In this document: piece by piece, positions 52,936 through 62,168 of the stretch | How the letters are laid out: each line of letters begins with the position of its first letter | Numbering within the stretch: the stretch's first letter is position 1 | NCBI GenBank assembly: GCA_965226565.1 | Contig: CBDDDI010000004.1 | Span: forward strand, 682,001-746,000 | DNA: 64,000 bases | Reading direction: 5' to 3' | Origin: SZUA-444 sp965226565 | GTDB lineage: Bacteria; Bacillota; Clostridia; Oscillospirales; Ruminococcaceae | Notes under the pieces: generated by a model | Database searches by the model: none | What the model was told of the DNA's origin: nothing | What the model saw: only the letters and a program-made list of their open reading frames with translations | Made by a program: the position numbers and the translations under genes

Positions 52936-53187
52936 ATGAAAAAAATTTTGGCAGATAATAATATTGTAAATAAAAAAAATATATTAGTAATGACATCTTC
53001 ATTACTAGCAACTAATCTCTTTAAAAAGAAATCAAAAAAGAAAAAAGGCAAAATAAAAACATTTATAAAAACCAAAAATAATATAGATAGAATATATGAT
53101 GTTGTTAGTATGTATTCTGCAAAAAAGACTGTTGAAGATAAAAAAGAAGATTTTGAAATAGAACAAGCCACGATTATTGAAATTTAG
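52936..53187 (+). CDS. small basic protein of unknown function
   Basis: The 83-residue product is Lys-rich in the middle (LFKKKSKKKKGKIK) and acidic at the C-terminus (KKEDFEIEQATIIEI). A short hydrophobic patch (NILVMTSSLLATNLF) lies near residues 16-30, followed by the basic cluster, like a tail-exposed membrane-associated peptide, but it is too weak to call a membrane segment. The start 52936 has GGGGGA upstream; the frame is open to 52873 with weaker starts. It follows the glgP terminator and precedes the two-TM protein by 52 bases, so they may share a transcript. No family recognised, and the reading frame could be non-coding. Confidence 0.45.
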   Translation: MKKILADNNIVNKKNILVMTSSLLATNLFKKKSKKKKGKIKTFIKTKNNIDRIYDVVSMYSAKKTVEDKKEDFEIEQATIIEI

Positions 53188-53239
53188 TTAATGTCATAAA
53201 CTATTATTTTGGCAGAAAAATTTTAGAACAGGTGATAAT

Positions 53240-54187
53240 ATGAAAAAATCTTTTTATAAATTTATTGGAGTTGTTGTTGGTGTAGTAGGAATAATTTTTA
53301 CTATTTTGTTGTTTTATGTGTTTAATATTGTGGATTTTGTAGAAACAAAGGACACTGTTAGTAATGAACTCGATATATTAATAGAAAGAATTGATGAGAA
53401 AAATGTCCAATTTGAAAAATTACTTGAAAATGTTAGTAATGAAAATGTTTCAACTGCTAAGGCAATTTCAATTATTATTAATCATGAATGTAAAACGTAT
53501 AAGACTATAGATTCTTTAGAAGAATTAAGAGTTGCTGTTAATGTTGAAGATATTGAAATTACAGATGCTGATGGAAAAGTAGTTGCTGGAACTGGATCTT
53601 ATATTGGTCATAATATTAATAAAAATGATGTTTTAGAAAAATTTTCTGATGGTCTTGATGAAGATAATTATGTAAAAACTATAAATAATATTAGTAATGA
53701 TGATTTTTCTCAATATGTTGCTGTTTCAAGATTAGATGATGAAGGTTTAGTTATTATCAGTTCTGATTTAAAAACATTTAGAGATGCTTTTGATTTTATG
53801 ATAACTCCATATTCATTAGAAAATGAGGCTCATATTAATAAAAGTACTGTTTCTATTATTGATAAAAATACTTGGACTATTTTAAGTAATAGTGATAAAA
53901 AAGTGGTTAAACAAAGATTCCAAATAAGTAAAGATAAATTTGAAGAGATAGATTTATCAGGAGAAGGTTATTTTGATACTGAATATAAAGGTAATGATAC
54001 TTATGTTTTTTATAAAAAACATGGTGATCATGTTTTGATTTCAATGGTTAATAAATCTGATATTTATAGCAGAAGAAACTCTGTTACTGTTTCATGCTTA
54101 ATTTGTACTATTATTTTATCTTTTACAGCAATTTTGGCATTTAGAAAAAAATATATAGATTTTGATTTAGAAAAAAATATTGCTTAG
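53240..54187 (+). CDS. two-TM protein with extracytoplasmic sensor-like (Cache-type) domain
   Basis: The 315-residue protein has a first membrane segment at about residues 8-30, an extracytoplasmic region of about 250 residues, and a second membrane segment at about 283-302, with only about 13 cytoplasmic residues after it. The external part has a helical start (residues 40-85, likely coiled) followed by PAS/Cache-like strands such as VNVEDIEITDADGKVVAGTG and YVAVSRLDDEGLVIISSD, which is the pattern of a Cache sensor. No HAMP, kinase, GGDEF or methyl-accepting domain follows, so on its own it can sense but not signal. RBS CAGGTGAT. Its partner is unknown. Confidence 0.72.
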   Translation: MKKSFYKFIGVVVGVVGIIFTILLFYVFNIVDFVETKDTVSNELDILIERIDEKNVQFEKLLENVSNENVSTAKAISIIINHECKTYKTIDSLEELRVAVNVEDIEITDADGKVVAGTGSYIGHNINKNDVLEKFSDGLDEDNYVKTINNISNDDFSQYVAVSRLDDEGLVIISSDLKTFRDAFDFMITPYSLENEAHINKSTVSIIDKNTWTILSNSDKKVVKQRFQISKDKFEEIDLSGEGYFDTEYKGNDTYVFYKKHGDHVLISMVNKSDIYSRRNSVTVSCLICTIILSFTAILAFRKKYIDFDLEKNIA

Positions 54188-54195
54188 GAGTAAAA

Positions 54196-54621
54196 ATGAG
54201 AGTTGTTATTGATGCTGATGGATGTCCTGTTGTGAAAATTGTTGAAAAAATTTGTAAAGAAAAAAATTTACCTCTTATATTAATTTGTGATACTTGTCAT
54301 GTTTTTAACTCAGATATTGCTGAAGTTATTACTGTTGACAAAGGCGCTGATAGTGCTGATTTTAAACTTGTTAATATTTTAAAGAAAGATGATGTTGTTA
54401 TTACTCAAGATTATGGTCTTGCTGCAATGTGTCTTTCAAAAAAGGCTAAAGTTATTAGCCAAAACGGTATGGTTTATAATTCTGATAACATTGATTCGCT
54501 TTTGCTGGCTAGATATACTGCAAAAAAAATTCGGAATGCTGGTGGAAGATTAAAAGGTAATTCAAAACGTACTAAAGCACAAGATGATGAATTTATAAGA
54601 CAATTTTTAAAAATATTATAG
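54196..54621 (+). CDS. YaiI/YqxD family protein (DUF188)
   Basis: The 141-residue product begins MRVVIDADGCPVV, the diagnostic start of the UPF0178/DUF188 family, and has the block VITQDYGLAAMCLSKKAKVISQNG and the late RYTAKKIRNAGGRLKGN. The fold is related to NYN/PIN-like nucleases, and the conserved acidic residues (Asp6, Asp8, the Asp in TQDYG) suggest a metal-binding site, but no substrate is established. It follows the two-TM protein by 8 bases and ends at a terminator. In many Firmicutes it is next to dnaG; not so here. Confidence 0.9.
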   Translation: MRVVIDADGCPVVKIVEKICKEKNLPLILICDTCHVFNSDIAEVITVDKGADSADFKLVNILKKDDVVITQDYGLAAMCLSKKAKVISQNGMVYNSDNIDSLLLARYTAKKIRNAGGRLKGNSKRTKAQDDEFIRQFLKIL

Positions 54622-54631
54622 TAATAAAATG

Positions 54632-54658
54632 TCGATACTTAACGGTATCGATTTTTTT
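54632..54658 (+). terminator. intrinsic terminator after the YaiI/YqxD gene
   Basis: A 7-bp stem TCGATAC/GTATCGA (54632-54638 with 54645-54651) followed by seven T. Confidence 0.85.
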
Positions 54659-54757
54659 ATGTTAAAAATTATTTTCAACATTAATCATACAAGCGTTATT
54701 AATTGAATATATTTATGTTAGTAGTACAAGAAGAAACTTTTTTTACAGGAGGAATCT

Positions 54758-56305
54758 ATGGATTTTAAAGTTAACAGAGAAATGTTCTCTACAAAAGAGG
54801 TTGTATATGATGGTAGCATTGAGCAGTCAGTAGAGCTTGATTATATTTTGCCTGATTATTTTCCTGAGGTTTTTAGAGTCTTAAAGTGTCAAATGTCACC
54901 TAGAATAGTTTCTCACAGCATTAATGGTGACAAACTAACTTATGAATTGGTCGCTTGTGTTAAGGTTATTTACATGAGTGAAAATTCTACAACAGTAAGA
55001 TGTGTTGAACAAAAGATGACTTTTTCTAAATCAGTTAATCTTTCTAAACACTCAGAAAAATGTGTTGCTAGAATAATGCCAAAAACAGAGTATATTAACT
55101 GCCGTGTTGTAAATCAGCGTAGGCTTGATTTAAGAGGTGTTGTTAGTACTAAAGTTAGAGTTTCTGGAGAAGTTAAAACAGAAGTTGTTTCAGATGCTTA
55201 TGGTGGAAATATTCAACTTAAAAAGAAGAAGGTTTCATATTCTTCAAATACACTTACTGCTCAAAAACGTAGCACTATTGTTGAAGAACTTAGCATGGGT
55301 GAAGTTAAACCGGAAATCATTTCTATTATAAGAAGTGAAGCAAAAATAATGAATGTTGAACAAAAAACTATTACTGGTAAAGTAATAATTAAAGGTGAGA
55401 CTGTTGTTAATATGTTATATTCTTGTGAGAAATCTGAAGAGAATGAGCTTGAAACAATGCAGTTTAATATTCCTTTCAGCCAGATAATGGATGTTACTGG
55501 AATTACTGAAGAATATGATGCTATGATGTCAATGAACGTTGTTTCTTGCGAAATACTTCCTAAAATGGGCGAGAATATGAACATGGTTGAATGTGAAGTT
55601 GTTTTAGAAATGTCTTGTGTTGCTAATAAATATGAAAAAGTTGATATTCTTGTTGATGCTTTCTCAACAACTAATCCGGTTGATTTTAAATTTATGGAAA
55701 CAAAACTTGAAATGAAGCCAGAACCTATTAATATGGTTGAGAGTGTTAAGACAAATATTAAATATACTGATGGTTCTATTAAGACAATCTATGATTCATG
55801 GGCTAATATCACTAGTGTTATGAGTAGAACTGATATGGACAAAAAAATGATCACTATTTGTGGTACTTGTAATATAGTTGTTATGGCAAAGAATGATGAG
55901 AATTGTCCAGTTTATTTAGAACATGATGTTCCTTTTGAGACAGAAATTCAAATGGATAATATGTATGATAATTGTTATGCTGATCCTACTGCTTGTGTGA
56001 TGAATTGTTCTTATAAATTAACTTCTACTGATTGTATTGAGGTTAAGGTAGATATTAAAATTGGTGGATATATTTATAATTCAATTGGTGATAAGATTAT
56101 GACTCAAATAGAGGTTGATTCAAATACCAAGAAAATGAGAGAAAATAATCATTCAGTTAAACTTTATTTTGCACAAGAAGGTGAGGAAGTTTGGGAGATT
56201 GCTAAAAGGTACAGCACATCTATCAAAGCAATAATAGATGAAAATGATATGATGGATGATTCTATTACCAAAAAAGGCATGATACTTATACCTATGGTTG
56301 ATTAA
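54758..56305 (+). CDS. SPOCS (DUF3794) and LysM domain sporulation protein
   Basis: The 515-residue protein carries repeated SPOCS/DUF3794 modules in the first 440 residues (the first opens near YDGSIEQSVELDYILPDYFPEVFRVLKC, later units near 195 and 310) and a C-terminal LysM domain (about residues 465-513, reading YFAQEGEEVWEIAKRYSTSIKAIIDEN). LysM binds peptidoglycan or GlcNAc polymers; SPOCS domains occur in clostridial spore coat proteins. The protein lies directly upstream of spoIVA, so it is probably a cortex-coat interface protein with a SafA-like or SipL-like role: SipL of Clostridioides difficile has the same LysM end and binds SpoIVA. A CATACAA at 54686-54692 could be part of a SigE -10, but its -35 is weak. 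RBS AGGAGGA. Confidence 0.88.
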   Translation: MDFKVNREMFSTKEVVYDGSIEQSVELDYILPDYFPEVFRVLKCQMSPRIVSHSINGDKLTYELVACVKVIYMSENSTTVRCVEQKMTFSKSVNLSKHSEKCVARIMPKTEYINCRVVNQRRLDLRGVVSTKVRVSGEVKTEVVSDAYGGNIQLKKKKVSYSSNTLTAQKRSTIVEELSMGEVKPEIISIIRSEAKIMNVEQKTITGKVIIKGETVVNMLYSCEKSEENELETMQFNIPFSQIMDVTGITEEYDAMMSMNVVSCEILPKMGENMNMVECEVVLEMSCVANKYEKVDILVDAFSTTNPVDFKFMETKLEMKPEPINMVESVKTNIKYTDGSIKTIYDSWANITSVMSRTDMDKKMITICGTCNIVVMAKNDENCPVYLEHDVPFETEIQMDNMYDNCYADPTACVMNCSYKLTSTDCIEVKVDIKIGGYIYNSIGDKIMTQIEVDSNTKKMRENNHSVKLYFAQEGEEVWEIAKRYSTSIKAIIDENDMMDDSITKKGMILIPMVD

Positions 56306-56345
56306 TACAATACTATTTATATTTTTTATGTATAGGAGGATTTAA

Positions 56346-57824
56346 ATGCAAACTAACGACATATATAGTGATATTGCCAAAAGAACTGATGGTGATATTT
56401 ACATAGGAGTTGTTGGACCTGTTAGAACAGGTAAATCGACTTTTATTAAAAGATTTATGGAAACTTTAATTATTCCAAGCATTAGTAGCGAATATCAAAA
56501 AGAAAGAGCTGTTGATGAATTACCACAATCTTCTGCTGGTAAGACAATTATGACTACGGAGCCTAAATTTATTCCTGAAGAAGCTGTTGAAGTTAGTTTA
56601 ACTGAAGAAGCAAAAATGTCTGTTAGAATGATTGATTGTGTTGGTTATATTGTTCCTAGTTCTTTAGGATATTTTGAAAATGAAGCTCCTAGAATGGTTA
56701 ACACTCCTTGGTTTGATGGAGAAGTTCCTTTTAATATGGCTGCTGAAGTTGGTACACAAAAAGTTATTACTGAACATTCTACTATTGGTTTGGTTGTTAC
56801 TACTGATGGTAGTATTACTGATATTCCACGTGATGAATATGAAGAAGCTGAACAAAGAGTTATTGAAGAATTGCAATCTATTAATAAACCTTTTGTTGTG
56901 CTTTTAAACTCTATGTATCCTGAAAGTGATGAGGTTAAGGCACAAGCTAAGACTCTTCAAGAAAAATATTCAACTCCTGTTATAGCTGTTAACTGTTTAT
57001 CTCTTAGTGAAGAAGATATTAAAGTTATTTTAACACAAATTTTGTTTGCGTTCCCAATTAAAGAAGTTAATATCAAAATGCCTAAATGGATTACTTGTCT
57101 TGACAAAGATAACTGGCTTAAAAATGATATTTTCTCTTGTATTAAATCAGCTGCTCAAGGCGTTGAACTTGTTAGAGAAACAAAATGGTGTAGTGATGCT
57201 ATTGCTGAAAACAAACATGTTAATGAAACTAAAATTAGCAACATTGATCTTGGAAAAGGTAGTGTGAATATTTCTGTTTCTGTTGATAATAATTTGTTTT
57301 ACAAAATTATTGGTGAGGCTACTGGAATTGACATTAAAGATGAAAGTGATTTAATGCCACAAATTTTAATGCTTGCTAAAACTAAGAAAAAATATGAAAA
57401 ATTAGAAGCTGCGTTAAATGAAGTTGAGGCTACAGGTTATGGAATAGTTATGCCTACTATGGATGAACTTACTCTTGAAGAACCTGAAATGATTAAACAT
57501 AGTGGACAATATGGCGTTAGACTCAAAGCTACTGCTCCATCTATACATTTAATGAGAGCTGATATTATGACAGAAGTTGCTCCTATTGTCGGTAATGAAA
57601 AGCAATCAGAAGAACTTGTTGAATATATGCTTAGTGAATTTGATGATGATCCAGAAAAAATTTGGGAATCAAATATTTTTGGAAAATCACTTCATCAGCT
57701 GGTTAATGAAGGTTTGCAAAATAAGCTTTACAAAATGCCAAATGGTGCAAGACAAAAATTACAAACAACTGTTGAAAGAATTATTAATGAAGGTTGTAAT
57801 GGTTTGATTTGTTTCATTATTTAG
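56346..57824 (+). CDS. spoIVA: stage IV sporulation protein A
   Basis: SpoIVA is the ATPase that polymerises on the outer forespore membrane and forms the basement layer of the coat. The 492-residue product is of the usual length. It has the TRAFAC-class Walker A motif GPVRTGKS at residues 24-31, a DCVG Walker B-like block near residue 98, and the conserved C-terminus (ARQKLQTTVERIINEGCNGLICFII) that anchors the protein to the membrane. It follows the SPOCS-LysM gene by 40 bases with AGGAGGA as RBS. Expression by SigE is expected from the family, not shown by a clear promoter here. Together with its neighbour it makes a coat-morphogenesis pair. Confidence 0.97.
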   Translation: MQTNDIYSDIAKRTDGDIYIGVVGPVRTGKSTFIKRFMETLIIPSISSEYQKERAVDELPQSSAGKTIMTTEPKFIPEEAVEVSLTEEAKMSVRMIDCVGYIVPSSLGYFENEAPRMVNTPWFDGEVPFNMAAEVGTQKVITEHSTIGLVVTTDGSITDIPRDEYEEAEQRVIEELQSINKPFVVLLNSMYPESDEVKAQAKTLQEKYSTPVIAVNCLSLSEEDIKVILTQILFAFPIKEVNIKMPKWITCLDKDNWLKNDIFSCIKSAAQGVELVRETKWCSDAIAENKHVNETKISNIDLGKGSVNISVSVDNNLFYKIIGEATGIDIKDESDLMPQILMLAKTKKKYEKLEAALNEVEATGYGIVMPTMDELTLEEPEMIKHSGQYGVRLKATAPSIHLMRADIMTEVAPIVGNEKQSEELVEYMLSEFDDDPEKIWESNIFGKSLHQLVNEGLQNKLYKMPNGARQKLQTTVERIINEGCNGLICFII

Positions 57825-57848
57825 CATCATATGTTTTTGATTATATAA

Positions 57849-57887
57849 AAGAGAACTTTTTATATTAAAAAAGTTCTCTTGTTTTTT
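57849..57887 (+). terminator. intrinsic terminator after spoIVA
   Basis: A 13-bp stem (57849-57861 with 57868-57880, loop of 6) followed by GTTTTTT. Confidence 0.87.
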
Positions 57888-57943
57888 GAATAATTTCCAT
57901 TTTTTGATTTAAAATAATGTTAAAAATACAAAAGGAGAATATT

Positions 57944-58531
57944 ATGAATTTTGAAAATAGTTTGACAAAAGAAAATTTGATGAGAGCTTTTGCTGGAGAG
58001 TCACAAGCGAAGAATAGATATCTTTTTTCTGCTGATGTTGCTAAACAGCAAAATTTACATGTTATTGAGCTTGTTTTTAAATACACTGCAGGACAAGAAA
58101 AAGCTCATGCTAAGGTCTTTTTTGATTATTTAAAAGAGGTTAATGGCGAAAATGTAAATGTAGATGCGAAATATCCGGTTGATAATTATACTGATATTAT
58201 TCAGCTTTTAAGAAGTTCTGAGCATAATGAATTTGAAGAGTTTAGTGATGCTTATAAATCATTTTCAGAAGTTGCGAAAAGTGAAGGTTTTACTAACATT
58301 TCTAATACTTTTGATGCGATTGCAAAAATAGAAAAAACTCATTCTGATAGATTTGGTGAACTTGCTAGATTAATGGAAAATAATATTTTGTTTGAAAATG
58401 ATACTGAAATTGCTTGGATTTGTTTGAATTGTGGTAATATTCATTATGGCAAAAAAGCTCCTGGAAGATGTCCTGTATGTCATTATCCACAAGGTTATTT
58501 CTTAAGAAACAATTTAGCTTTGTTTTCATAA
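57944..58531 (+). CDS. rubrerythrin
   Basis: This 195-residue non-haem di-iron protein reduces hydrogen peroxide in anaerobes. The N-terminal ferritin-like four-helix bundle starts NLMRAFAGESQAKNRYLFSA (with the first iron-binding Glu) and has GQEKAHAKVFFDYLKEV and KIEKTHSDRF as further ligand-bearing helices. The C-terminal rubredoxin-like domain has two C-x2-C pairs (CLNCGNIHYGKKAPGRCPVC). AAGGAG lies upstream of the ATG at 57944; an upstream ATG at 57917 precedes that RBS and is rejected. It is monocistronic and has a terminator shared with the ABC operon. Confidence 0.94.
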   Translation: MNFENSLTKENLMRAFAGESQAKNRYLFSADVAKQQNLHVIELVFKYTAGQEKAHAKVFFDYLKEVNGENVNVDAKYPVDNYTDIIQLLRSSEHNEFEEFSDAYKSFSEVAKSEGFTNISNTFDAIAKIEKTHSDRFGELARLMENNILFENDTEIAWICLNCGNIHYGKKAPGRCPVCHYPQGYFLRNNLALFS

Positions 58532-58550
58532 AATTTAATATTGCAAATAA

Positions 58551-58584
58551 AAAAGGAACTTCTCTTTTATGAAAAGTTCCTTTT
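58551..58584. terminator. bidirectional terminator between rubrerythrin gene and ABC exporter
   Basis: An 11-bp stem AAAAGGAACTT/AAGTTCCTTTT (58551-58561 with 58574-58584) flanked by A-rich and T-rich sides, between convergent genes. Confidence 0.82.
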
Positions 58585-58596
58585 AATTTATTGTTT

Positions 58597-60411
58597 TTAG
58601 CTTACTTTATCAAATTGTGAATTATAAAGATCATAATAAAAACCTTTTTTAGCTATAAGATCATTATGATTACCTTGTTCAATAATATTACCATCTTTCA
58701 TTACTAATATAATATCAGCATCTTTAATTGTTGAAAGTCTATGTGCTATTACAAAACTTGTTCTGTTTTCCATAAGATTATTCATAGCTTTTTGGATAAG
58801 TGCTTCGGTTCTTGTATCAACTGAGCTTGTGGCTTCATCAAGAATTAGTATAGGTGGATTTGCTAAAATTGCACGTGCAATAGTTAGAAGCTGTTTTTGA
58901 CCTTGAGAAATATTATTTGCTTCCTCATTTATTTCTAAATCATATCCTTCTGGTGTAGTATTTATAAAATGATCACAATGTGCAGCTTTTGCAGCAGCTA
59001 TTATTTCTTCATCAGTTGCATTAAGATTTCCGTAAGAAAGATTTTCTTTAATTGTTCCGTTAAATAACCATGTGTCTTGAAGAACCATTCCGAAAATTTC
59101 TCTAAGATTATGTCTTGTTATATCCTTTATATCAACACCATCAATTTTGATTGAGCCTTTATTTATATCATAAAAACGCATTAATAAATTTATGATAGTT
59201 GTTTTTCCGGCTCCAGTAGGTCCAACGATTGCAACAGTTTGACCTGCTTTTACATTAACATTTACATCATGTAAAATTGTTTTTTCTGGAGTATATCCAA
59301 ATGTTACATTTTCAAAATCAACATTGCCTTTGAAATGTTCAAGTGGAATATAATTTGTAGATTCTGGAACTTCATCATCTTCTTCTAGGAATTCAAAGAC
59401 TCTTTCAGAAGCAGCCATTGTTACTTGTAAAATATTTGCCATTTGAGCAGTTTGGCTTATAGGCTGATTAAATTGTTTAATATATTGGATAAATGCTTGG
59501 ATTCCACCTATAGAGAAATTATAGAAGATAGCAGCGTATCCACCAACAATCGCAATTGCAACATATGATAAATTTCCTATTAACATCAATGCTGGCATCA
59601 TGATTCCTGATAGAAAATTAGCTTTCCATGATGTTTTATAAAGATCTTCATTTATTTCATCAAATTCAGAAATTGATTTTTCTTCAAGATTATAAGCTTT
59701 TATAATTGTATGGCCAGAGAACATTTCTTCTATATGACCGTTAATTGTACCAAGAAATTTTTGTTGATTTTTAAATTGTTTTTGAGAAAATCTTACTATT
59801 ATTGCAACAAGAAGTGCACTTAAAGGTAATGAAATAATTGCTATTAATGTCATAAATGGACTAATTGTAAGCATCATTATAAGAATACCAATTATAGTAG
59901 TTATAGAAGTTACAATTTGTGTCATGCTTTGTTGAAGCGACATAGAGATTGTTTCTACATCGTTTGTAATACGGCTTAAAATATCACCATGTGATACTGT
60001 ATCAAAATAATTAAGCGGCATTCTATTAATTTTTTCTGTAATATCTTTTCTTAATTTATAAGTTACTTTTTGTGAAACACCTGAAATAATAAATCCTTGT
60101 ATATAGTTAAATAATGAACTTATAATAAAAAGAATTATTAATATTATAGCTAGTTTTCCTATATATTCAAAATCGATTTTTATTGGTGAGTTTGATTTCA
60201 TTGCATCTTGGAGGCTATATTGCAAACTTGTTGTTGCATTACCAAGAATTTTTGGTAAGAAAATTGCGAATACAGTAGAGATAATTGCAAATATTATTGT
60301 TACAATTATTCCGACTCTATAAGGTTTTAAATATTTTACTAATTTACCAAATGAGCCTTTCATATTTTTTGCTTTATCTAAATTGTTTGGATTTTTTTTA
60401 TAATTATGCAT
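58597..60411 (-). CDS. ABC exporter half-transporter, canonical-site subunit
   Basis: The 604-residue protein has a six-helix membrane domain (about residues 25-330) fused to a nucleotide-binding domain with Walker A GPTGAGKT, signature ISQGQKQ and Walker B ILILDEATSSVD containing the catalytic Glu. It is the second gene of a pair and overlaps the upstream one by 8 bases. The start at 60411 has AGGAGG nine bases upstream; an in-frame TTG at 60417 is rejected. Together with the upstream subunit, which has a degenerate site, it should form a heterodimeric multidrug-type exporter like BmrCD or TM287/288. The substrate is unknown. Confidence 0.92.
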   Translation of the reverse strand: MHNYKKNPNNLDKAKNMKGSFGKLVKYLKPYRVGIIVTIIFAIISTVFAIFLPKILGNATTSLQYSLQDAMKSNSPIKIDFEYIGKLAIILIILFIISSLFNYIQGFIISGVSQKVTYKLRKDITEKINRMPLNYFDTVSHGDILSRITNDVETISMSLQQSMTQIVTSITTIIGILIMMLTISPFMTLIAIISLPLSALLVAIIVRFSQKQFKNQQKFLGTINGHIEEMFSGHTIIKAYNLEEKSISEFDEINEDLYKTSWKANFLSGIMMPALMLIGNLSYVAIAIVGGYAAIFYNFSIGGIQAFIQYIKQFNQPISQTAQMANILQVTMAASERVFEFLEEDDEVPESTNYIPLEHFKGNVDFENVTFGYTPEKTILHDVNVNVKAGQTVAIVGPTGAGKTTIINLLMRFYDINKGSIKIDGVDIKDITRHNLREIFGMVLQDTWLFNGTIKENLSYGNLNATDEEIIAAAKAAHCDHFINTTPEGYDLEINEEANNISQGQKQLLTIARAILANPPILILDEATSSVDTRTEALIQKAMNNLMENRTSFVIAHRLSTIKDADIILVMKDGNIIEQGNHNDLIAKKGFYYDLYNSQFDKVS

Positions 60412-62152
60412 TTTCAAGTTCCTCCTTTGAAAGTTGTGAGGAAGCTATTTCTTGATATACTTTACAGTTTTTAAGAAGTTCCTTATGAGTTCCTTTTCCA
60501 ACAATTTTACCATTATTCATTACTAGAATTTGTTGAGCATTTAAAATTGTTGAGATTCTTTGTGCAACAATAATAGTTACAGATTCTTTAGTATGTGGAG
60601 CTAATGCTTTTCTTAAAGTTGTATCTGTTTTAAAGTCAAGAGCAGAGAAACTATCATCAAAAATATAAATTAATGGTTTTTTAATCAAAGCTCTTGCTAT
60701 AGATAGTCTTTGTTTTTGTCCACCAGAAACGTTAGTACCACTTTGTGCAATAGGAGAATCATATTCAGCAGGTTTTGAAGATATAAAATCTTCAGCTTGA
60801 GCTATTTGTGCAGCAAGTTTTATTTCTTCTTCAGTTGCATCAAGTTTACCTTGAGAAATATTTGAACCTATTGTTCCAGAAAACATAACTGCTTTTTGTG
60901 GAACATATCCTATTGCTTCATGCAAAGTTTTTGTATCATAATCTTTTACATTTATTTCATTAACTAAAATTTCTCCTTCTGTAACATCAGAAAATCTAGG
61001 AATAAGGTTAATTAAAGTTGATTTACCACTTCCGGTACTTCCTATTATAGCTGTCATTTCACCTTTTTTAGCTGTAAAAGAAATATCGTTAAGGATTTTT
61101 TCATTTGCTTTTGGATATGAGAATGATACATTTTTAAATTCAACGCTAGCAGGCACATCTTTATTTATTTCTGTAACAGCATTTTCTTTGTTTTTAATAG
61201 AAATATCTTGGTTTAATACTTCACGTACTCTTTTCCATGAAACAATAGCTTTTGGAAGCACAATTGTTACCATTGTAAGCATAATAAATGAGAATATAAC
61301 TTGCATTGCATAGTTTATAAATGCAATGATGTCTCCAATCATTACATCTCCAACTTCCATTCCTTTTGCACCAAACCATACGATTGCAAGTTGGACACCT
61401 TGTAAAACAATCATTAAAAGTGGAAATGTTAAAACCATTATTCTATTTAATCTAATATTAATTTTTGTAAGATACTCATTTGATTCATCAAATCTTTTTT
61501 CTTCAATTTGTTCATTTCTAAATGCACGTATAACTCTTATACCATTTAATTGTTCTCTTGAGATTTTGTTTATTTTATCAATGCTTTTTTGAACTTTTTT
61601 AAACATAGGTACAAGTATTAATATTAGGCCAAAAACGCCTATTAATGTAATTGGAATTGCTACTGCAAGAATCCAACTTAATTTTTTGGATGTTTCAAGT
61701 GCTTTTGTTATACCACCTATAGCCATGATAGGTGAGAATACAACAATTCTTATAAACATAAAAATAAACATTTGAATTTGTTGTATGTCATTTGTATTTC
61801 TTACTATAAGAGATGAAGATGAAAATAGATTAAATTCAGTAAATGAAAAATCTTCTACTTTTTTGAATGTAGCTGCTCTTAATTCTTTTGCAGCTCTTGA
61901 AGAAATAACAGCTCCAAAATAACTTGATATAATTGCTGCAACGCAACTTATTATGGTAATATAAATCATTTGTATTCCTATATTCCAAATGTAATCCATG
62001 TCTTTTAAAATAATACCATTATTAATTATGTTTTGCATATATCCAGGTAACGCTAAATCTGCTCTAACTTGGATATAAAGTAATGCAACAGTAATTAAAA
62101 ATGATACAGAATAAAATGTGATCGTTTTAAATTTATTTGGTTGGTTGTTCAT
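60404..62152 (-). CDS. ABC exporter half-transporter, degenerate-site subunit
   Basis: The 582-residue protein has the same fused layout: a membrane domain of six helices and a nucleotide-binding domain with Walker A GSTGSGKS and signature VSGGQKQ. Its Walker B reads IYIFDDSFSALD: the catalytic glutamate is replaced by Asp, as in the degenerate subunit of heterodimeric exporters such as TM287 and BmrC. The start at 62152 has GAAAGGA five bases upstream; a TTG at 62176 would lie inside the palindromic operator. The gene follows a 22-bp perfect palindrome (62169-62190) that is the likely binding site of a repressor. No regulator gene is next to it. Confidence 0.92.
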   Translation of the reverse strand: MNNQPNKFKTITFYSVSFLITVALLYIQVRADLALPGYMQNIINNGIILKDMDYIWNIGIQMIYITIISCVAAIISSYFGAVISSRAAKELRAATFKKVEDFSFTEFNLFSSSSLIVRNTNDIQQIQMFIFMFIRIVVFSPIMAIGGITKALETSKKLSWILAVAIPITLIGVFGLILILVPMFKKVQKSIDKINKISREQLNGIRVIRAFRNEQIEEKRFDESNEYLTKINIRLNRIMVLTFPLLMIVLQGVQLAIVWFGAKGMEVGDVMIGDIIAFINYAMQVIFSFIMLTMVTIVLPKAIVSWKRVREVLNQDISIKNKENAVTEINKDVPASVEFKNVSFSYPKANEKILNDISFTAKKGEMTAIIGSTGSGKSTLINLIPRFSDVTEGEILVNEINVKDYDTKTLHEAIGYVPQKAVMFSGTIGSNISQGKLDATEEEIKLAAQIAQAEDFISSKPAEYDSPIAQSGTNVSGGQKQRLSIARALIKKPLIYIFDDSFSALDFKTDTTLRKALAPHTKESVTIIVAQRISTILNAQQILVMNNGKIVGKGTHKELLKNCKVYQEIASSQLSKEELENA

Positions 62153-62168
62153 TTTGTTCCTTTCTTCT

